Shown here in pieces: positions 57,542 to 64,000 of a DNA stretch of 64,000 nt; position 1 is the stretch's first letter; every line of letters starts with the position of its first letter. Position numbers and translations under genes: made by a program. This stretch comes from Bos javanicus (taxonomy: Eukaryota > Chordata > Mammalia > Artiodactyla > Bovidae), in the NCBI RefSeq assembly GCF_032452875.1, contig NC_083885.1, positions 63,975,925-64,039,924 on the forward strand. Direction: 5' to 3'. The notes under the pieces are model-generated. The model was not told the DNA's origin, searched no databases, and saw nothing but the letters and a program-made list of their open reading frames with translations.

Positions 57542-60500
57542 TCATCTGGAATTTCCGGTGGCATTTGAAAGTCCCCAGCTGACGGAAGGCTCTGTGACAC
57601 TCGGGGCACACGTAGGGCTTGAGCCCAGAGTGGGTGCGTCGGTGAACGTTGAGGTTCCCTCGGTGGCTAAAAGCTCTGTCACAGTGCTCACACGGAAGGG
57701 CTTCTCCTGGGTGTGGGTGCTCTTGTGAGCATGCAGCGTGGAGTCGTGGGTGAACTTCTTGAGGCAGAGATCACAGCTGTAGGGCTTCACACCAGTGTGG
57801 ATCCGATCCTGAACCCGCAGATCTGAAAGCTGTATGAAACCTTTGGCACAGATGTCGCATGAAAGGGCCTCTCTCCTGTGTGTGTCCTCTGGTGCAGGGT
57901 AAGCTGAGATTGATAAGGAAAGCTCTTTTTGCACATCCTGCATTCAGAGGGTGCCCATCCCGGGGTTTCTGCTCCCTCAGGAAGACTGGTGGGTCCCACG
58001 GTGCCAGATGCACCAACGGAACGGGACCCAAGCTGTCCTGAGAACTCTCCTTGGTCCAAACACGTGGCTGCTTCTTGACCCACGTCTTGGCAAGTGGGAC
58101 TGCTCTCCCGCTTCCTTTTGACACGTCTGCGATTCTTCAGAGGCCTTCGTCTGGATCCACTCGTAGTAGAAACGTCTCCCTCTGGAACACAGGAGGAAAG
58201 GGTTCAGGAGCCACATTTTAAATACCAGTTCTTTTTTGAGGATTCTTCTGTCTCTCTATGCTCCCAGAATCCGCTGAAAGAGATTCAGCACCACATTTAA
58301 CAAGGAGCATTTTCTGTACTGCCCGCCTCACTGGAACCCTGATGTTGGCTGAGAAGTTCCCATCAAGCAACCAAGCTAAGAGCTTGGACTATGGGACTCT
58401 GGAACGTTGATGATGGAGGTTGGCACTGGACAATGATCTCCACCCAACCCATCCAAGCATGGTGATGCTGGCTACCCAGCCCCATGCCACCATAGGAGGG
58501 AGTCACTAACACTGCTGAATTTCACAGTTTTGAATACTCACCAGAACCCTTCAGAAGTTCAGGTTCTTGAGATTGAAGGGTTTTTGTGTCTCCCCTGTCT
58601 TCCAGCAGGTCCTTCTCCAAGTTCTCCCTGGGCAGGTGACGCTCCAGCTCACCTATTTCAGGAACAGTCCCTGGTGGGAGAGCTCTCTGGTCTTGACAAG
58701 GGACAAACAAGCAGAGTCAATAACCCATGTACCTTAGTCTGTGGAAAACTGTTTCCTGTTTCCCCATCGGCCTCGTATCTTGATCTAAGACTCCAACTTA
58801 TGTCATTTTAGGTGAATTGCCCTGACTTCTTCTGGTCCACCCCATCACCCTGATTGATAATCATCTCCTGATACTCAAGGCTGTCCTGGATCTATACAGA
58901 CTGTATCATGCAATCAAATCAGGACATCCCAGTTGGCACTCTGACTTCTCTATGCATAGGTCTCTCCAAATCATACCCACTCCTGACTGCCCCTGACTCT
59001 GGAAGTAAAGAACTCTAGGTCCAGCTCTCTTGATGCCATCATTGTTAGAGACTTTGCCTGGATACATTTTTGTGATGGTGGTTACCCAGTACATAGGAAG
59101 ATGACGACCAGTATTCTTGGTCTCTAATCCATGCAAGTCAATAGCATCCCCTGCCCATACCCAACCTTATTTGAACAAATCAACTGTCTTCCATTCATTC
59201 GTCAATGTCTGAAAGGGAAAGTGTTAGTCACTCAGTCATGTCTGACTCTCTGCAACCCCATGGACTATAGCTGCCAGGTTCCTCTGTTTATGGGATTCTC
59301 CAGGCAAGAACACTAGAGTGGGTAGCCATTCCCTTCTACAGGGGATCTTTCTGACCCAGACATCGAACCCAGGTCTCCTGCATTGTCGGCAGATTCTTCA
59401 CCATCTGAGCCACCAGAGAAGCCCAATGTCTACTGGGGGGCAAAATGAGTCCACTTTGGAGTCACTCCTTCAGTTGTAAGAAATGATCATATTCTAAATA
59501 TAACGTGCCCTTGGGCAAAGTGGCCGTGGGTAAATCCGCTGTCAGTGCATTTACCTGCAGCAAACTGAACCTAGCATCATGTCAGGAAGACAGGATTCCC
59601 TTCTCCCCACTCCTAAGACTAGATTCTTTCATGGCAGAGGGATAAAGATGGATTAGCTTCATTCTCACAGTGACTAGAAAAAATGCCTAGGAACTGAATG
59701 TATCCACAGGAATTCCTGGAAGCAATGGGTCCATTCCTGTCCTTTGCCAAATCTCCCCATTACTCCAGCAGCCACACCCACCTGACTCTCTTCTACCTGC
59801 TTACACGCTCTCTCCTGCTCCCTAGACAGGTCTGTGGCTCCTGGCAGATTCTGCAGCTCTTGGCTTCCCTCCTGGCCATCCTCTGTAGGTATGACCCTTG
59901 AGGGGGGTTGGGGCTCCCCACACGGGTCTCTCTCATCATCCATGTGACCGGCCTTGGCTTCAACCATCTCAATGTCGGGATCATGCACAAGATATTTCTG
60001 CCCTTTTATGCAGACTATGGTCTGTGAGGGGAGAAATCAATCAAGATCAGTCTCTATAAGACCTGGAATGTAGCTTTCAGGCATCCAATGGCATTGACAA
60101 TAGAAGCTCCCGTTTGGTGTAAAAGATCTACGTCCTTCGAGTGAGACAGCCAAAAGTATCTTCCAAATTGCCCAATTGTGAACTTCTCTCACCTGTTTGG
60201 GAACCACTGATACAGAGCCAAACCCGCAGGTCCTATCTTATGATCCCTGCAGCTTGCACGTGTCTCCTTGTCCCACACCCATCACTAAGGTCCTACTCAC
60301 CCAGTTCTTGGGTTTCTGCTTATTTTTCAGCACGTCCTCCAGGTCTTTGCAACTCTGCACCCCACTTTCTTTGAGCAGGACCTGGCACTCCAGGGGCATG
60401 CAGATCATGAACTGCTTCAGCACCAGGCTGTCCATCATCTGCTCCTTGGTGTGAAGATTCGGCCTCAGCCACAGATGGCAGAGTTCAGAGTCTCCTCAGG

Positions 60501-60682
60501 TCCTTGACGGGGTCACATTCCTCCGAGCTGCTAAATGTTCTGATCCGGACGTGCCAGGTTTCCTGGTTACAGTCTGAGTTTTCCATGAGTGTGTCTTGGG
60601 GTGGCACGGATGCCGGTGACTCTGCCCCAGGGCTGTCTGTGATGTGTCCACAACCCTGAAAAAATGTCTGGTCCTCAGCCAT
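57542..60682 (-). pseudogene. ZSCAN5-like unit B, pseudogene with several lesions
   Basis: All four coding exons are present on the minus strand: 60682-about 60304, 60021-59815, 58692-58542 and 58181-57542. The ATG (60682-60680, MAEDQT) is kept. Lesions against A and M are a 2-bp deletion in the SCAN exon at about 60487, giving an immediate stop after DLRRL; exon 2 donor GT changed to GA at 59814-59813; exon 3 acceptor AG changed to AA at 58693; single-base deletions in the finger exon at about 57860 and 57691; and a 5-bp deletion at about 57552. The zinc ligands that unit A has lost are intact here where still readable (for example HRRTH in finger 4). The AATAAA signal is at 57123-57118. Non-functional as a protein gene. 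Confidence 0.92.
59217..59425 (-). repeat. Bov-tA SINE shared with unit A
   Basis: Same intronic position as 40868-41072 in unit A. Confidence 0.9.
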
Positions 60683-60944
60683 ATTGATGGAGCAAATTTC
60701 CAGTAGGACTCTGAGCAAATACTTCTGGAAGTGGGTGCCCAGTTGATTCCTATGGAAATGGATTTCCTCTGCTTTTCCTCAGCATTAAAGTTACTGTTTA
60801 GCAGTCTAGAGAGACAGAGAAAAAAAAAGAAACAAATTGGTTTCATTTTGTTCCACCCTTCCATCTCTCCTACATCCCAATATTGGACACCATTGCCCGA
60901 CTCATTCAATATTTCATAAAACTGTCTGGTCAGAAATGACCATA

Positions 60945-61235
60945 GGGCTTCCTTGGTGGTCCAGTGGCTAAGAATCTGCTGCCAATGCAGGGGACATGGG
61001 TTGATCCCTGATACTGGAAGATCCCACCTGCCTCTAAGCCCGTGCACCACAACTCTTGAGCATGAGAGGGGCATCTACTGAACCCGCACTCTAGACTCCC
61101 AGCTCTGCCATGGGAGAAGCCACTGCAGTGAGAAGCCCAGACCCCTCAGCCCATACCCCACTGCCTATGACTAGAGAAAGCCCTCACAGCATAAGACCCA
61201 GCCCAGCCATAATGAATGAATTAAAAAATTAAAAA
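60945..61235 (+). repeat. CHR-type SINE shared with unit A
   Basis: Same position as 42590-42900. Its A-rich end is where the L1 inserted. Confidence 0.82.
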
Positions 61236-61244
61236 CACTAATAG

Positions 61245-63045
61245 ATGTTTTATAATAGAGGACACTAATAGATGGAGAAATATACCATGTTCATGGATTG
61301 GAAGAATCAATATAGTGAAAATGAGTATACTAACCCAAAGCAATTTATAGATTCAATGCAATCCCTATCAAGCTACCAATGGTATTCTTCACAGAGCTAG
61401 AACAAATAATTTCACAATTTGTATGGAAATACAAAAAACCTCGAATAGCCAAAGCTATCTTGAGAAAGAAGAATGGAACTGGAGGAATCAACCTACCTGA
61501 CTTCAGGATCTATTACAAAGCCACAGTTATCAAGACAGTAGGGTACTGGCACAAAGACAGAAATATAGATCAATGGAACAAAATAGAAAGCCTAGAGATA
61601 AATCCACGCACATATGGACACCTTATCTTTGACAAAGGAGGCAAGAATATACAATGGATTAAAGACAATCTCTTTAACAAGTGGTGCTGGGAAATCTGGT
61701 CAACCACTTGTAAAAGAATAAAACTAGAACACTTTCTAACACCATACCCAAAAATAAACTCAAAATGGATTAAAGATCTAAATGTAAGATGAGAAATTAT
61801 AAAACTCCTAGAGGAGAACATAGGCAAAACACTCTCCGACATACATCACAGCAGGATCCTCTATGACCCATCTCCCAGAATATTGGAAATAAAAGCAAAA
61901 ATAAACAAATGGGACCTAATTAAACTTAAAAGCCTCTGCTCAACAAAGGAAACTATTAGCAAGGTGAAAAGGCAGCCTTCAGAATGGGAGAAAATAATAG
62001 CAAATGAAGCAACTGACAAACAACTAATCTCAAAAATAGACAAGCAACTCCTCCAGCTCAACTCCAGAAAAATAAATGACCCAATCAAAAAACGGGCCAA
62101 AGAACTAAATAGACATTTCTCCAAAGAAGACATACAGATGGCTAACAAACACATGAAAAGATGCTCAACATCACTCATTATCAGAGAAATGCAAATCAAG
62201 ACCACTATGAGGTACCATTTCACGCCAGTCAGAATGGCTGCAATCCAAAAGTCTACAAGCAATGAATGTGGAGAGGGTGTGGAGAAAAGGGAACCCTCTT
62301 ACACTGTTGATGGGAATGCAAACTAGTACAGCCACTCTGGAGAACAGTGTGGAGATTCCTTAAAACTCTGGAAATAGAACTGCCTTATGATCCAGCAATC
62401 CCACTGCTGGGCATACACACTGAGGAAACCAGAAGGGAAAGAGACATGTGTACCCCAATGTTCATCACAGCACTGTTTATAATAGCCAGGACATGGAAGC
62501 AACCTAGATGTCCATCAGCAGATGAATGGATAAGAAAGCAGTGGTACATATACACAATGGAGTATTACTCAGCCATTAAAAAGAATACATTTGAATCAGT
62601 TCTAATGAGGTGGATGAAACTGGAGCCTATTATACAGAGTGAAGTAAGCCAGAAAGAAAAACACCAATACAGTATACTAACGCATATATATGGAATTTAG
62701 AAAGATGGTAACAATAACCCTGTGTACGAGACAGCAAAAGAGACACTGATGTATAGAACAGTCTTATGGACTCTGTTGCAGAGGGAGAGGGTGGGAAGAT
62801 TTGGGAGAATGGCACTGAAACATGTATATTATCATGTATGAAACGAGTTGCCAGTCCAGGTTCAATGCACGATACTGGATGCTTGGGGCTAGTGCACTGG
62901 GACGACCCAGAGGGATGGTATGGGGAGGGAGGAGGGAGGAGGGTTCAGGATGGGGAACACATGTATACCTGTGGTGGATTCATTTTGATATTTGGCAAAA
63001 CTAATACAATTTGTAAAGTTTAAAAATAAAATAAAATTTAAAAAA
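61245..63045 (+). mobile_element. 5'-truncated young L1 insertion
   Basis: About 1.8 kb of L1: the ORF2 C-terminal region (open from 61379 to 61792 with WKYKKPRIAKAILRKKNG and INPRTYGHLIFDKGGK; further pieces at 61883-62326 and 62347-62700 ending YTMEYYSAIKKN), then the 3' UTR and an A-rich tail. It is absent at the matching place in copy A (about 42890). A near-repeat TTAAAAACACTAATA before and TTTAAAAACTACTAATA after looks like the target-site duplication. The ORF2 part is split into three frames. Confidence 0.92.
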
Positions 63046-63332
63046 ATTTAAAAACTACTAATAAATATATATGTAGTTTTTAAATGACCATAGGGTTGCC
63101 ACTCAGAAACCCTTGAAGAAAACCAGCCACCTCACAGCAACATGTGTGGAAACAGTCTTCTCCCCTTCAGAAGAGTTCCATTAACCGTTGTTAATGTGGG
63201 GTTAGAGGAAGATCTCCTGTCATAAGGTCTCCCAGCTAATGTGAGATGAACAGAAAGCAAGACCTTTCTGAAACCCACCCATGAGTCCTGATTTCTAGGC
63301 TTTCTCCTTGGATGTGCCCACTCATCGCTTAC

Positions 63333-63434
63333 CCCTTCCAGGTCTCTTACCTTCAGCCTCCTCAGGTCAGGCACTGGCTCTCAAAGTGTGTCTGGAGCTG
63401 AAATGTCTGTATTTATAGGGAGTCTGTATTTATA
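63333..63434 (-). promoter_or_regulatory. Unit B promoter with duplicated TATA box
   Basis: TATAAATA occurs twice on the minus strand, at 63434-63427 and 63417-63410, because a 17-bp GTCTGTATTTATAG(G/T)-type unit is tandemly duplicated. The conserved exon 1 block follows and ends at 63333 before the donor GTAAGCGATGAG. Confidence 0.6.
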
Positions 63435-63889
63435 GTGAAACACCAGGGGTTTCTGGCCATAACCTCATCATCCCAGTGATTGGAAAAAGGGCATAGAGGG
63501 AACCACTTTGGATAATCTGGGTAGATTCCATTTCCTGTGGAGACTCCAACAGGTAGAACCATTAAAGAGGCCACCATATTGGTTTGCCATAAACTTTCTC
63601 TAATGTATTTTATTTAATTTAGACTTCATGGATGGCATTTCTTGGGGAAAAAGATTGCTTTTCCTGATCTAATGAATTTTTTCTCTCTGTTTGAAGACTG
63701 TGAGGCAGTGCAATAAGTGTAATCCATAGGTTGTAATCAAATTGGGTTACCTAATCTTGTTTCTTTTCTCAGGAAATAATTCATCAAAGACTCTTGTCTA
63801 AAATCAGTTAATGAGGTCAACTGTAAGAAGCCATTTCAGAGAGGCATCACAGAAACCAGAGGTTGTACACCAGTAGAGAAAAAGAGGAG

Positions 63890-64000
63890 AAGGCAATGGC
63901 ACCCCACTCCAGTACTCTGGCCTGGAAATCCCATGGATGCAGGAGCCTGGTGGGCTACAGTCCATGGGGTCTCTAGGGTCGGACACGACTGAGCGACTTC
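63890..64000 (+). repeat. Truncated Bov-tA SINE at window end
   Basis: GAGAAGGCAATGGCACCCCA to GACACGACTGAGCGACTTC; shared with 43703-43800. Confidence 0.9.

Larger units (their letters stand above)
55953..64000 (-). repeat. Segmental duplication, copy B (carries ZSCAN5-like unit B)
   Basis: Collinear with 37673-43965 and still matching at the window end, so its far boundary is outside. It contains unit B, shared SINEs at 59217 and 60945, and a private L1 at about 61245-63045. Confidence 0.9.

Noticed and set aside
61379..61792. 137-residue protein with WKYKKPRIAKAILRKKNG
   Set aside because: It is the C-terminal part of L1 ORF2, not a host gene; listed as part of the L1 element.

Overview
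This window is ruminant (bovid) nuclear DNA, read from its repeats: BovB (RTE-clade) LINEs, dozens of Bov-tA tRNA-Glu-derived SINEs, related CHR-type SINEs and artiodactyl L1 3' ends. The gene order (ZNF444, GALP, then a tandem cluster of ZSCAN5-like genes) matches human 19q13.43, so the expected location is cattle chromosome 18 or its equivalent in sheep or goat. I cannot separate cattle from close relatives by eye.

Layout. 1-6.4 kb is repeat-dominated intergenic DNA with a nearly complete BovB reverse-transcriptase region (frameshifted). 6.4-8.7 kb is a strong CpG island with ZNF143/THAP11-type, NRF1 and CCAAT motifs followed by a G-rich minisatellite; it is the likely ZNF444 promoter. 11.87-16.05 kb carries the three coding exons of ZNF444 (SCAN domain plus four C2H2 fingers, 322 aa) and its poly(A) signal. 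16.1-25.8 kb is intergenic and holds a 330-bp inverted repeat and a tRNA-Lys-like fragment. 25.85 kb has a TATA box and likely noncoding first exon of GALP; GALP coding exons lie at 28.65-34.73 kb (129-aa precursor) with many SINEs in the introns.

From 35 kb to the end the window is a duplicated region on the minus strand with five ZSCAN5-like units in different states. Unit A (39.2-43.2 kb) is open throughout but has lost the ancestral ATG and zinc ligands in three of five fingers. Unit M (44.2-48.2 kb) is intact (461 aa, SCAN plus five complete fingers). Unit D (49.0-50.9 kb) is truncated and interrupted by a FAM32A retrocopy. Fragment E (51.9-52.2 kb) is a remnant of a SCAN exon. Unit B (57.1-63.4 kb) has frameshifts, broken splice sites and an L1 insertion. 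A and B are arms of a direct segmental duplication (37.67-43.96 kb and 55.95-64.0 kb). A 2.5-kb inverted copy of the leader of B (54.24-56.7 kb) sits next to unit A at 35.1-37.66 kb, giving a fold-back structure.

Functionally, ZNF444 and ZSCAN5 are SCAN-zinc-finger DNA-binding proteins and GALP is a secreted neuropeptide. They are neighbours by synteny, not a pathway. I see no prokaryote-style system or CRISPR array; the most interesting content is the birth-and-death of the ZSCAN5 cluster and the altered processing sites in GALP.
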